64,000 nucleotides of DNA, taken from the NCBI GenBank assembly GCA_947650365.1, contig OX393552.1, forward strand, positions 52,831,428 to 52,895,427, read 5' to 3'. Under the pieces are notes generated by a model. It made no database searches. It had not been told where the DNA came from and saw nothing but the letters and a program-made list of their open reading frames with translations. The DNA is from Chamaelirium japonicum. Its lineage: Eukaryota; Streptophyta; Magnoliopsida; Liliales; Melanthiaceae. A program made the translations under genes and the position numbers. The first letter of the stretch is position 1. Every line of letters starts with the position of its first letter. Shown here piece by piece: positions 51,126-62,375 of the stretch.

Positions 51126-51139
51126 ACTCTTCATTCCAC

Positions 51140-54100
51140 AGGAACAAATACTAGTCGTTACTTTTAAAATGAAATAGAAACGACAAGTTCGGAACGATCT
51201 TAGACTCAATACCTGTTCTCAGCTCGATGTGGCGCTCCCACTCCCGTGTGAAGCGCTTTTGCTTGGTCATGCAGCAACTTCCTATTGGTGTTAGATAGGC
51301 CCTTCCCGTGCTCGGTGTGGTGCTTCCTAATAATTTGATTCCAAGATCATAAGCTAGCTCCTTGAAATCGTCCGACATTACAAAATTTTCAAGCAAAATA
51401 AGAATAGAAAACACCGGGGAAAGATGCACCCATCAATATCAACTTTATAAAAAAAATTCGGATAACCGATGTAATATTGGGTTCGGGAAATTTAGATCCA
51501 ATCAGGGCCAACAGAAAATTGTTCTATAATCAATGTGAATAGTTGCTATAAAAAAATTTGGGATAATTAGGTGCAGGTCCTTTAATATAGGTTACGCTTA
51601 CAATAGATCCAGACAAAAGTTTCAGCTTACAAAAAGTCCAAAAAATGTACTTACAGAGACCAAATCTTGTACATCGTTTTGTTCGCATAAGAGGTCCCTT
51701 TTAACCTTTTTTTTATTTATTTTTTTAAAATATCAAATATATCCTTGAGATACTCACCCATACAACAAATCCTTTAAAATCCAGATGTTGACACAAACCA
51801 CTATAGCAGTTGTTACTCTTTGCTACAGTGATTCTACTGTAGTAATTTTTTAAAAATAGCAAGATCTTTCAAAAAAAAATGCTACAGTTATTTCGTTTAG
51901 GGGTTTAGGGTTAGGGTTCACTGTTAGGGAAATAGAATTAGGACTAGGGTTCGATATTTAGGATATAGAATTAGTTTAGGATTAGGGTTCTCTATTTAGG
52001 TTATAGAATTAGGGTTAGGGTTTCACAACACGGCAAAAACGTTTCGGATCGTGTTCTCAAACCGGATTAATTAGATGGTTAATGGGAGAACACATGAGTC
52101 ATTTTACTACACTAGACCTATTTCAATTAAACTTTGAACCATGAATCTCTCTTAATAGAAAAGTTTTGTCGGGACCTGTACTTAATGGAATGTTATTAAA
52201 TGGACATAAGACAAACTCCCCCAAGAAAATTGAGATGTAATATCATGAGCTTTTAGCCTTTTGCCATCAATACAGTAGAAGATAGATTAAGAGACTGCTT
52301 AGAAGAATATTTTTGTACTGTAAATCAAGAAAATAAGACGATTTTTTAAAAAAAAAACAAGAATTAGGTCATCAACCAATGAAGTGCCAGTTATTGAGAA
52401 AACAAATAGAATACAAATCGGAAATGCAAGCCTAGCAAAAGAAAATTCAGCAATTCCGACATCCAGACCAGCTTACACTTACAGTAAGGCCAAATTATAG
52501 GACCAATTGCTGGGCTTGAGCTGCTCAGTGAATGATAAAACCGTGCAACTTGCTCCTTTCGCTCAACTTGCGTTCTGTCGCACATTTTGTAAAGTCAAGA
52601 TTCCCGCAGTCCCCTGACTCCTTCGACAGCCATGCGCAAGCCCGCCAAATACTAATAATCAATAGCACTATCGACTTCGTCAGATCAGCTCCGTGTACTC
52701 TTTCATGCTCATGCTATTCTGTTGCAGGACAGGAAACTTTTTGTATGATAGGATGGAGTTCCGCAACTCCGACTCCATAATAGAAATCCCCGACTCCATA
52801 ATAGAATTCCCTTTCCAGTGGAACCATTTGACTGTTATCGAGATCATCTCGTGTTCACGCTCGTCGGTCATTGTCGTATTCTCCAATTCTTTGGCTTGCT
52901 TAACACGCGGCGGATTAACCCTTCGCTCGGTCCACCTAGCTGCCATCGCTTCTTCAGAAGCCATTGATACTCAAAACACTTCAATCTGGGGTAATTGATG
53001 CAGTTAGAGATAAGGCAAGGGACAAGGCGCAAGGATCTCAAAGCTCAAAAGATACTCATATTGGCTTTGATTTTACTTCTTTCTTGTTGATTTTAGTTTG
53101 GAAGGGACTTTTTAACTAATTTTTTGTCATTTAAGGGGGGCTCGTGGGGGTTTAGGATTTAATCAGTGTAAAGGTTAATGAATGGCCAAGATTGCATCAC
53201 TTTATAATTGTGGTATGTCATAAAGTTAGAACAATAATAATAAAAGGAAGAGTCAGCATAAAGATCCTACATGTTGTATGAACATGACTGCACTACAACG
53301 TATCCCTCTCTTTCTTTCCTTCCAATAAAACCACTTTCTACCCTTTTCTTCTGTCTCTTCCCTTCTCCTAACTTAGTTTCTTATGTGGCATGGTAGATGG
53401 CTCTTAGTAGCCCATATCAACAGAATGGACGGTTGATGGATTAATTTAAAATATGAGCAAACATATTCAAATGAGATTCCTGCATAAACGTAGTATTATC
53501 CTTCTTTCCCTTTTTTCTTTCTGCTTTTCATCTCTAGGGTTTGGATTTGGCCTAATTCCTCGAGCAATCGAACCTATTTTTAATTCTTCCCAAACTAATC
53601 ATAACATGTGGGTCTTCAAGGGTAAAGAGCATTTGCCAAAAATATTTAAGGAGAAAAAGCATCCAGAAAATCAGCTCTAATATATAGGACAGGATTCAGA
53701 CCCCTAAAGAGGATCCACGGACTTACCGGATCCAGTTTTGGACAAACAAGGGCCCAACATGAATAAGAGAATATATGACTTATAGATATAGAGTAGATTG
53801 ATTAACAAGCACTTGTCCTCAGATAGAAGTACTCAACTTCGTCTACTTCTCTCTCAATGTGTTTTAAAGAGACTGCAAGTAGTTCTACCATCAAAAAAAT
53901 AAAGTGTATAATTCCAAATATTTTGCATCATAAAAGCGTGCAAATTATAGGCACAAGAAATTTATCAGGCCAAATGAAAAGCTCCATCTTTTGTCAGCCT
54001 GTTTATCTGTCTATCTATATGTTTATCCATGTATCTATCTATCTGTGCGCGCGAGTCTGTTGTTGATTATTCCCCTCCCATAGTCACTCCCTCCTCCCTC

Positions 54101-54788
54101 ACTCCCCCCCATCCCAACATCCACTATGCCCCACCCTCACCAACATCCACCGTGCCCAGTCTCCAGACTCTCTATTAGGGTCCAATCTGAATCCAACCCA
54201 AAATCTCATTGTATTTGGATTTTGTTCGGCTTGTTGTATTAGGAATAGTAGTTGGTGCAAGATTCACATGCTATGCAGTGGTTGTCATAGATTCACATGC
54301 TATGCAGTGGAAATCCAAAATGTTGCTGCTCCTAATATAAGTGTTTGGTCATTATCACATACATTTCTTAGAGATTAGAACATTTATTTCTTTAACATAT
54401 TTTAGATCTGAGACCGGAAAATTGATGGACCCTCAAATAAACCACTAGGTAAATCAGAGTAAAAATCGACTTTAAACTTTATCACTAAGCAAACCAAATG
54501 AAAATAACAACATAGAAGGAAATGACTAAAATCACGTTGTTGATGCGCAAAACCGTTGCATAACAAAGTGGATATATCAAAACCATATTTTCAAGAACAC
54601 CAAAAACATTAATAAAAGAAAACATGAGATAATTTGACAAAAATTTACAACAACAAATACAAACAAACAAACTGAATTATCCCTACTTTTCCCCTAATTA
54701 CTGATACAATCAATAAGACAGAATTATCAGCGGCATACCAGGAATACAAAGGGCGACCTTCCATACTATGTTATATATGGAGCAGAAT
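51140..54788. other. Intergenic region between the retroposon and the PPR gene
   Basis: Mostly AT-rich. Minus-strand frames at 51151-51429 (92 codons) and 52680-52964 (94 codons, starting MASEEAMAARW) have no motif I recognise. A 21-bp near-tandem duplication (GATTCACATGCTATGCAGTG) lies at 54258-54311. No other gene supported. Confidence 0.45.
51895..52025 (+). repeat. Degenerate telomere-like repeats
   Basis: GGGTTTAGGGTTAGGGTTC and several later TTAGGG/AGGGTTC units, interspersed with ATAGAATTAGG, over about 130 bp. Too imperfect and short to be a telomere; the plant repeat is TTTAGGG. Confidence 0.55.
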
Positions 54789-56657
54789 TCAGAAAAGCCG
54801 CCGCCCAGTTTGATTGGAAACTCTCGTCTTGACTCTCTTCTTCATTCGCTCGGCCCAACCGTTGAACACATTAGACACCTCAAACTTTCCAGAGAAATTC
54901 ATCTTCTGTCCTAGCTCATAGAGTACGTCTGGATTACCTATCCGAGAGAAATCCGCTGCAAATTTATTGTAATCAATCTGGGGAGCATTCATCCCTTTGT
55001 TCACCATCTCCACTATATATTGATATGCCTCTTCGGGTCTGCCATGCCGTATATGCCCTCCAATAAACACCGTGTAAGAATTGACGTCTGGGCAAATCCC
55101 CTTCTGGCCCATCTCTTCCCAAACAGCACATCCCATATCATAATTATTCCCATGAAAATAAGACTTCATCATCATGTTGTAAGTGTGGATCGTGGGCTCG
55201 AAGCCTTTCTTGATCATCCTTTTGTAGATCCTCGCGGCATCATCCGGCATGTTCCGATTGGTCATGAGCTTGATCAGAGCATTGTACGTCCGCCCATCCG
55301 GAGGGCATCCCTTCTCGGCCATCTCCTTCAGCAAGCCTGAAACTTTATCCATCTGTCGGGCGTTCCCGAACCCCACGATCAAGCACGTGTATGTCGCGAC
55401 ATCGGGGGGGCATCCAGCATCCAGCATTTCTTGGAAACACAAGACTGCCCGGTCCATCTTTCCGGCCTTGCACAGGTCCTGGATCGCGATCGTGTAGGTC
55501 CTGGCATTTGGAACAGGACCTTTGGCCTTCATGAGCTCAAAGAGCTTGACCGCCTCAGGCCTCCTCTGACCCCTAATCAGCCCTTCGAGCATGGTGTTGT
55601 AGGTGACAATGTCCGGCTTAAACCCATTGTCGAGCATCTCGTTCCACACCCTCCCTGCTTCCACCAGGTTCTTCACCTTGCACCACCCGAAGAGGAGCAC
55701 CGTGTAGGTCCGGAGATTTGGAGGATACTGATCCTTCATCTTATCGAACAGTGCCTGTGCTTCCTTCCCAAGCTTGGCCTTGGCGAGGGAATCGATCAAG
55801 CAGTTGAACGTCTCCAATCCCGCCTTAAAATCGTATCTTTTCATCAGCTGAAAGATCCCCATGGACTTCTTCATCTCACGGGCGGCAGCGAAGGCCTTGA
55901 TGGAGGTCTTGAACGACTCCAATGTCAGGAGCCCCTGTTGCCCCATCTCCTCCAACAGCCCCTTCATGGTCTCGAACTGCCGTGTCTTGCCGAGCACGCT
56001 CAGCATTTTATTGCAGGTGGCCGAATCATGGGAAAACCCCGGCCTCTCGCCGGCCCACCGGAAGAACCGGTACGCAGGCTTGTGGGCGTGGCGGAACCGG
56101 TCGAGCACGTCGATCACGAGGGCATGGTCGAGCTCGACGCCGCACTCGTCGAGGACCGCCTCCATGTTCCGGTCGGAGGCAAAGAGGTCCTCGATCACCT
56201 TGCAGACCCTCTCCACCTCCTTCGAGTCCGACGGCTTCGGATCCTTTCCCTCAGGATCCGCGTCATCGTCCGTGGAATCTGCGTCCGATCCAGACGTAGC
56301 AGATGTGGAGAAAGACCTAGGATTCAGAGGTGGCATTTGTGCTTGGAAACGAGGTGGGCGAAGGCGGAGCGGAAGGGGCCGTGGCAGAAGAGGTTGAGCT
56401 TCACGGCGAGGACGATGGAGGCGACAATGAGGACGATGGTCAGGAGGACGAGGCAGGGGCAGAGGAGCACCACGAGGTTGGCGCAGCGGCCATCCTCCTC
56501 CTGCCGGTCCGGTTTCTCGTACGGATCGGGTCGGGCCTCTGGAGCAGACGGGGCCATCGAGAGGATGGGCAGCAGTAGGGGCGGCCGCGGCGGCGGTGGG
56601 GGAGCGGAGGAGGAGGCGGAGCGGTTCAATTTGGGATTTCCTCAGGACGAGAGCCAT
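54789..56657 (-). CDS. P-class pentatricopeptide repeat protein, probably mitochondrial (622 aa)
   Basis: An intact single-exon frame, as is usual for PPR genes. The N-terminus (MALVLRKSQIEPLRLLLRSP) is arginine/leucine-rich and acid-free early, like a mitochondrial presequence. A conserved pre-repeat region (ERVCKVIEDLFASDRNMEAV) lies at about 145-170. About ten to eleven 35-residue PPR motifs run from about 205 to 580 (for example FNCLIDSLAKAKLGKEAQAL, YTVLLFGWCKVKNLVEAGRV, YNALIKLMTNRNMPDDAARI). The C-terminus is basic (RMKKRVKTRVSNQTGRR). It most resembles the Arabidopsis At3g62470/At5g14820 group, from memory. Such proteins bind organellar RNA; no DYW or E domain is seen. Residues about 10-110 are proline/arginine-rich and overlap a second same-strand frame, so the true N-terminus is uncertain; a start near the MPPLNPRSFSTS segment is possible. 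It is one of two intact host genes in the window. Confidence 0.9.
   Translation of the reverse strand: MALVLRKSQIEPLRLLLRSPTAAAAAPTAAHPLDGPVCSRGPTRSVRETGPAGGGWPLRQPRGAPLPLPRPPDHRPHCRLHRPRREAQPLLPRPLPLRLRPPRFQAQMPPLNPRSFSTSATSGSDADSTDDDADPEGKDPKPSDSKEVERVCKVIEDLFASDRNMEAVLDECGVELDHALVIDVLDRFRHAHKPAYRFFRWAGERPGFSHDSATCNKMLSVLGKTRQFETMKGLLEEMGQQGLLTLESFKTSIKAFAAAREMKKSMGIFQLMKRYDFKAGLETFNCLIDSLAKAKLGKEAQALFDKMKDQYPPNLRTYTVLLFGWCKVKNLVEAGRVWNEMLDNGFKPDIVTYNTMLEGLIRGQRRPEAVKLFELMKAKGPVPNARTYTIAIQDLCKAGKMDRAVLCFQEMLDAGCPPDVATYTCLIVGFGNARQMDKVSGLLKEMAEKGCPPDGRTYNALIKLMTNRNMPDDAARIYKRMIKKGFEPTIHTYNMMMKSYFHGNNYDMGCAVWEEMGQKGICPDVNSYTVFIGGHIRHGRPEEAYQYIVEMVNKGMNAPQIDYNKFAADFSRIGNPDVLYELGQKMNFSGKFEVSNVFNGWAERMKKRVKTRVSNQTGRRLF
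56324..56629 (-). CDS. Overlapping small membrane-protein ORF (101 aa), uncertain
   Basis: Shifted by one base against the PPR N-terminus on the same strand. From the internal Met at 56557 it reads MAPSAPEARPDPYEKPDRQE and then a strong hydrophobic helix (NLVVLLCPCLVLLTIVLIVA), ending in HKCHL. Its composition looks more protein-like than the Pro/Arg-rich PPR frame over the same bases. It could be an alternative product of the PPR mRNA, a separate gene overlapping the PPR leader, or chance. I do not recognise a family. Confidence 0.4.
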   Translation of the reverse strand: MNRSASSSAPPPPPRPPLLLPILSMAPSAPEARPDPYEKPDRQEEDGRCANLVVLLCPCLVLLTIVLIVASIVLAVKLNLFCHGPFRSAFAHLVSKHKCHL

Positions 56658-56749
56658 TCCGCCTCCATTAATGGAACCGAGAGAGAAGGGGAGAGAATGT
56701 GTAAAGGGTTACGGACCTTACAGTGAGGTTTGGGTTTGCCACTGGAGTT

Positions 56750-57440
56750 GGCCGCCTATGCCAAGTTCTTGTTGACGGGCTGGGAAAAAAAAAAACCCAT
56801 ATCACCATTTTTACTGGTGGTTTGGTATATTTGGAAATCGCGCAATCGTACTCCATTTCTATTTATAAGTGAAAGCTCTCTGCAAACGCAACGCTATCAT
56901 GGAGACGGGTGCGGTCTCTTAGGCTCTCTCCTCGAGGGATCAAGTTACCTCCCCGACGTCGGTGGGTGCTTCTCCGCACTTTGTTCAATAGATTCCACCG
57001 GACCTCGGATGTCTTAAACTCAACTTTGACGGATCTTACATACCTGGCTCCGGAGGAACTGGTTTTGTACTTCGGAACCATCGTGGCACTATATGGGCCG
57101 CCAGGAGCAAGCAGTTTTCACTGTGCGTCGGTACTTGATGCTGAGACTCGTGCTTTGTGGATGGGGTTACGTTGCGTTTCCTTGCATTAGCCAGCTACCC
57201 CTTTGGTGGTGGAAGGCGATTCAACGGTTGTGCATCATCGCTTAGATTCTACTCGAGCGGTGGAGCCTCTGATGGATGATTGTCGGCGCCTTGTGGCTCG
57301 GTGCAATGTCATTCGGGTGTCCCACATTTATCGGAAAGGGAATGGTGCGGCTGATTGGCTTGCGCATGCGACTCTTCGACAGGGTGATGGTTTTTGGTTC
57401 AAGGATGTTCCTATCCCTGTAATACCCGAAAATCCCGAGC
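56750..57440 (+). pseudogene. LINE C-terminal RNase H fragment
   Basis: Forward-strand pieces in changing frames match the tail of plant LINE polyproteins: LVVWYIWKSRNRT at about 56815, then LNFDGSYIPGSGGTGFVLRN and HRGTIWAARSKQF at 57020-57120. VEGDSTVVHHRL and the RKGNGAADWLAHATL end follow at 57205-57380. Frameshifts and a stop at 57190 break it. The fragment abuts the PPR gene head to head, and a minus-strand TATAAAT (complement of 56861-56867) lies inside it. Confidence 0.75.
56861..56868 (-). promoter_or_regulatory. Possible TATA box of the PPR gene
   Basis: Minus-strand TTATAAAT about 205 bases upstream of the PPR start codon, within LINE-derived sequence. Position fits a promoter, but the match is short. 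Confidence 0.4.
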
Positions 57441-58461
57441 CCACTTTTGCTGAGGGCACCCCCTTATGTGTTTATTTAATTATATTTATTGTTGCTAAAA
57501 TAATAATTTTAAATCCTTATTGTTTATTGATTCAAATTTTGTGATACTTGTGCTATGTGGTTGGACTAAGTTAGACCAGACCATAGGTCCCGGGTTGGGT
57601 CATAAGGCGATATGGTGACGCTAATGTGTTTTATTTTACCAAGGTGAGTGTGTGTGCAAGTGATTGAGCGTGCGTGTGAGAACGAACAATTTAAATTAAT
57701 AAATTATAATTAATTGTATGAATATTGCAGATCAGGATCTGTCCCTGTAGCGACCCGTCACTGATCCAGGTAGGTCACGACATCCAACCAGTCGTCCGAT
57801 CTAGGCTGCTAGGATTTTGAGATCCTAGCCGACTCTAGCACACTATCTCTCTCATGCGCCTGATCCCGATCTAGTGGGTAGCATGGGATCCATGACCCTT
57901 TTTTACTTTGGCCACCGAATTTTGTTCCGACACATGCAATGTATCGACTTAACAATCCCATGTGCACCAACACAACATCAACCAAACCCCCTGTGCACAC
58001 CGAAAAGAATCCAGTCAACCCATTCAACCGTCACTCAACTATCACCATCCAACCAACTCCAATCAACCCTACCCTCAAACTTTTTTTTCCCCAATCGAAC
58101 CGTACACCACCAACCCCTACAGCCAACCCGATCTCCACTTAAACCCCTCACTCTCTATCCCGATCTCCACTCCACCTCCCCCTATCTCACGCCATTGACC
58201 TCCCTCTCAATCTCTCCCGTCCTCTCATTCCTCTCTCTGTCCCCCCCCCCCCCCCCCTCTAAAGCCCTAGTCCTAGTATTTTAGCCCCCATGTACCTCCC
58301 ATCTCCCTCATGCCACCAACCGCCCCTCCCTCTTTCGATCTCTCATCACTTTCTCCATCTCCATCTCACCTCTCTCGATCTCTCATCTCCCTTGATCTCT
58401 CTCCCTCTCTCTCGATTTCCCTCTCCTTGGTGACACTCAGTAGCCGATTGGCAAAGAGAGT
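57441..58461. other. Intergenic, CT- and C-rich
   Basis: AT-rich to 57730, then pyrimidine-rich (57930-58440), including a C run at 58241-58257. No gene supported. Confidence 0.5.
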
Positions 58462-59068
58462 TGTTGGGAATTTCAATCCCACCACCGAGGCTCCCTACAA
58501 TGGAATAGGAATGTCGAAGGCGCGAATAGCTCCACCGGAAGATGGCGCACACCAACTTCAAAAAGAACGAACGATCAATGCACACCAAAGCACCAAACAC
58601 AAGAACGCAAGATGATTTCCGGCAACGACGAACTATGGATTCACTTAGAAAATGAATACAATGAGTAAAACTCCAACCAATCCCTTGCTCTAACCCGATG
58701 ATGGCTACCCTCTCTTTGATATCTCAAAGAGCCTTTAGATCCTTCATCTCTTTCTTCTTCTCATTCCCAGGGGTCCTTTTATAGGCCCAAGTTCATGCAA
58801 GATATAGGAGAGAAGATAGAAACAAATCCCTACAAGTTATCTCAAAAACCCACAAAAATCGCAACCGAAACCACGTCCCCCCCACATGCCTATCTGATGC
58901 CTGGCGCCCTGGGCGCCAGTTTCCTACGCACGGGGCCGGGTCGCCTCAGGTTGGCGCCCAGGGCGATAGGCCCTGTTTTTTGCCTTTTTTCGCTCCGTAG
59001 CCGCTCCGTCTTTCGCCATCCTTCGCACACGAACCTTGGACATGTTGGGTGCTTATTTTAAACCAACA
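58462..59068 (-). mobile_element. 3' LTR of copia element B (607 bp)
   Basis: On the minus strand it starts TGTTGGTTTAAAATAAG directly after GCCAAGGTGGAGATTGTTGAGGA, the polypurine-type motif common in plant copia elements, and ends AATTCCCAACA. The other LTR lies to the right of the window. Confidence 0.75.
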
Positions 59069-59339
59069 TCCTCAACAATCTCCACCTTGGCTTCAAGCAA
59101 GACAAGAGCCAAAACCTTGCACACTAACTTTATCTCTTTGAACTGTGAACCCATCTCCAGATCGTCGTCGTCCCTTTGCCCCAGCATCGGAAGCCCAATC
59201 ACCTAGCTTGGTGATTGCCCAAGTCGTTAGACTTGGTCAATGGAACCCATATCTTGATCACCCTCACCCTTGAGCGAGCTCCACCGACACCCTTGCACGT
59301 TGCCAAACATCATGCCCATGTCGCCGCTCCACCGGCTAA

Positions 59340-60104
59340 TCTGTATAGGCCTCTACTCAAGACCTCCTTCATGATCAAAAATTTATCGTCCCATACCTCC
59401 ACAACTCCACCACTTCCGATGAACTTGTGCCCGAGAGAATCTAGTCTGGAAAGAGAGACTAAATTTCCTCACCACCCCGGAACATGACCAACATTCTTGA
59501 GTGTCTGTACTCACCCGTCAGACATCTCAAGTTGAATATCCCCGACCCCCTTAATCGACACCTTGGAGTCATCGTCAGTCATCATCCTGCCACCATCGCA
59601 CTCCGCAAACTTGTCGAACCATGCCCTGTGCAAAAATATATGATGTGTGGCCCCACTGTCGATTATCTAGTCTTGATCTGATGTAGCATCAGTAGTAGCC
59701 ATCAGGAGCCCCCCTCCCCCCCACGTCGATACTCACCGACGAGGCATAATCTATGGATTCATCATCTTGGACAACTATATTGCCGCTAGATGACCCTGAG
59801 CAATCTGGTCTTGATCCACCTTTCCACTTGCACTCCGATTTGTAAGGCCCAGATCTACCGCACTTTCAGCACGAACCTTGCATCTTTTTCTTCTTGCCCC
59901 CCTCTTGCACCGTCAACAATTTAGCCTGGGTGTCTGCAACCTCCTCGCTTGCCCCCTTCAAACGAATTTCATTTGAAAGAAGCATAGCCATGACATCCTC
60001 CATCTTTATTGACTCCTTCCCATAGAGCATCGTGATATTCAGATGCTCGTAGGACTGGGGTAACGAACCAAGAAGAAGTAGCGCCTTGTTTGTCTTCTTC
60101 ATGT
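59340..60104 (-). pseudogene. Copia element B gag-protease remnant
   Basis: Read leftwards from 60104: gag (LLLLGSLPQSYEHLNITMLY, LLSNEIR), then a knuckle in which tryptophan is a stop (C-stop-KCGRSG) and the histidine is Y. Protease IIDSGATHH follows at about 59670, preceded by a TAG. The pre-integrase end (DKFLIMKEVLSRGLYRLAGG) lies at about 59330-59400. Integrase, RT and RNase H are missing between here and the polypurine tract, so the element carries a large internal deletion. Element C2 is inserted in its gag. Confidence 0.8.
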
Positions 60105-60703
60105 TGTGGGGGGAAATTTCCGAGCCGCCTTGATCGAGAATCCCACCCCACAGCCTTGATTGAATTAGATTGTTTGTAGAGTTAGAGATTAGAAAGTAGA
60201 GAGATAGGAATGACACGTGGAGTTGTTGTCGAAGTTCGGTCTTACGACCTACGTCTCCGGGCGAGAGGTGCCACCTAGTTTCCACTATAATAAATATAAA
60301 GATGGGGAAGCGTTCTCTCGACAGGCCGAGAGAAGCCTTTTACAGTGGGGGTTGCACGGAGCAACAAGAAAAGAACTAGGAGGAGAGAAGTAAGCTCTAG
60401 CTCTGAATCCTCTCTTCCACTGATTGAATGGCCAACCCCCCTCCTGGATGCCTTGGGGGTTCTTTTATAGCGTAGGCACGTGCCCGATATGGCAGTGATG
60501 ACGTGGCGCTGATGACGTGGCACTGGTTCTGGGCCTCCTTGTTGGGCCCTTATTGGGCCGTTGTTCGGGCTCAATAAGGGGTAGGGCTTGATCTGCGAGC
60601 CTCGTAGAGTGGGCCCATGTGAGCCCAGGCGGGCTTACCCATTTGGGCCGTTGTGCGGGCCCATGCTGCTCTGATCTGGTCCGGTACAATTTTTGCACCC
60701 ACA
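60105..60703 (-). mobile_element. 3' LTR of C2 (599 bp)
   Basis: On the plus strand it starts TGTGGGGGGAAATTTCC and ends TTGCACCCACA; it aligns with the C1 LTR with scattered differences and short deletions. Confidence 0.92.
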
Positions 60704-60837
60704 GTTACCCCCTCCCAGTCGGGTCAGGACCCCCTGGGTCGGCTGGGATTCCATGGTGCAAACGCTTTAGGATCCTGGCGCGGTTGGCGAGGGTTGTCGG
60801 TGCCGTGGTTCGTATTAGCAGGGCCTTCTTCCGCCGA

Positions 60838-61160
60838 TGCCGAGACCCTTTTTGGCGCGAGCCAAAAAGTCTCGGTTTTGCGAGGGGGTGTTTCCGAAAA
60901 AACAGTGCATTTTCCGACCGAGTGGATACCGAGAGGGTACCGAGTGCATACCGAGTGGGTACCGAGAGCATACCGAGTGGTTACCGAGACCCTTTTGGTG
61001 CAAGCCAAAAAGTCTTGGTTTTGCAAGGGGGTGTTTCCGAAAAGGTAGTGCGTTTTCCGACCGAGTGGGTACCGAGAGGATACCGAGTGCATACCGAGAG
61101 GGTACCGAGAGCATACCGAGTGGTTACCGAGAGGGTATCGAGAGCATGCCGAGACCCTTT
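60838..61160. repeat. CCGAG short repeats of C2
   Basis: GATACCGAGAGGGTACCGAG-type tandem units, as at 32640-32880 in C1 but expanded. Confidence 0.85.
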
Positions 61161-61316
61161 TGGTGAAAGAACAACTTTTTCCTTTTTCCTTTTCTTTCTT
61201 TCCTTCTCTGACGGTGACTCGAATCGACAGATTGCTAGAATACTGCTCTCCCGAAATTTCTAAATCCGAGTCCGGCCGGCTACATCACAGCCGTCCGATA
61301 GTACCCAACAGGTGAT

Positions 61317-61500
61317 TCCATTCACGTGAGAGAGTTGCGTGTCTGTCTCTCTCTTTCCTTTCTCTCGCTCTCTTTCCTTTCTCTTTGCATTCCATTCACG
61401 TGAGAGAGCTGCATGTCTGTCTCTCTCTTTCCTTTCTCTCGCTCTCTTTCCTTTCTCTTTGCATTCCATTCACGTGAGAGAGCTGCATGTCTCTCTGTTT
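61317..61500. repeat. 75-bp CT-rich tandem repeat of C2
   Basis: Three units of ATTCCATTCACGTGAGAGAG followed by CTGTCTCTCTCTTTCCTTTC, spaced about 75 bp. C1 has a degenerate version. Confidence 0.9.
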
Positions 61501-62375
61501 TTTTTTCTTTTCTTTGTTGTTGGCGCAGGCACAGCAACAGCGGCGGCAGCGTGGAGGTTGGCGGGCGGCGGTGCGCGCCGCACGATGGCCGGGGCGCAAG
61601 CAGGCGGTGGCGGCGGGCGCTGGCCGGCTTCGGGCGCGGGGGCCAGTAAGGCCGGACCGGTGTGGGGCAGTGGCGCAAAGCGGGCGGGCTGCGCGCAGAC
61701 GGCTGCGTGGGGCGCAGCGGCGGCGGTCGGCGGCGGGCTGCGCACGAGTTGCAGCGCGGGGCGTGCCTTGCGGTCGGCGTGCGGCTCCGAGCGCGGGCCG
61801 GGGGGCTGGCCCCGATCGGATCGGAGAAGGGGGCTGTAGGCGCGAGTCGGGCGGCCCTCCCGACTGGATCGGAGGAGAAGAGGAAGAGGGGGACTGTGGG
61901 CCCCTCCTCCCCCTTTTCTTTTTTTTTTTTGTTTCTGTTGCTTTGGCTAAAATGAGAGCAGATGTCCCTCTCTCTTTCCATTCTCTGTGGCGATCCGTGC
62001 GAGAGAGAGCGGGTGCGAGAGAGAGCCTTCGGCGAGAGAGAAGGTCCTCGCGAGAGAGAGTGGGTGCGAGAGAGATCCGTGCGCGAGGTCCTTCCTCTTT
62101 CCATCTCTCTTGTGCTGTGCTATGGGTCGGACGGCTGTTGCAACAGCGGTGGTCGATGCTGGGTGCGGACGGCAGTGGCTGGAGGATGCACATGGAAGCC
62201 GTTGACATGCGAGGAGGGACACCCGGGTGTGGTTCGCTGATCCCCTCTGGGTTGGCTTGGGCTGCTGCGAAGAGGACATGCGGGGTTGCTTCGGGTCGCT
62301 GTGAGACAACACGCACGGAGGGGTCGCCTCGGTCCGCTGCGAGACGGAGTGCGCGGCAGGGGAGGATGAGTTAGG
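61501..62375. other. GC-rich variable insert of C2, origin unknown
   Basis: It occupies the slot filled by the lipase fragment in C1. It is a very GC-rich stretch (61515-61830, GGCGGCGG-type), a T tract (61917-61930) and purine-rich GAGAGAGAG segments (61995-62075). Open frames exist on both strands but none shows a known domain. It could be a leader or first exon of a host gene. Confidence 0.5.

Noticed and set aside
51151..51429. Minus-strand 92-codon frame as a host gene
   Set aside because: No recognisable domain, promoter or splice context; kept only as a note in the intergenic entry.
57418..58461. Possible LTR starting TGTAATACCCG
   Set aside because: I could not find a matching end, partner repeat or target duplication.
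61396..62316. Minus-strand 306-codon frame in C2 as a captured gene
   Set aside because: Pro/Arg/Ser-rich with no domain and equally long frames on the other strand; origin left open.
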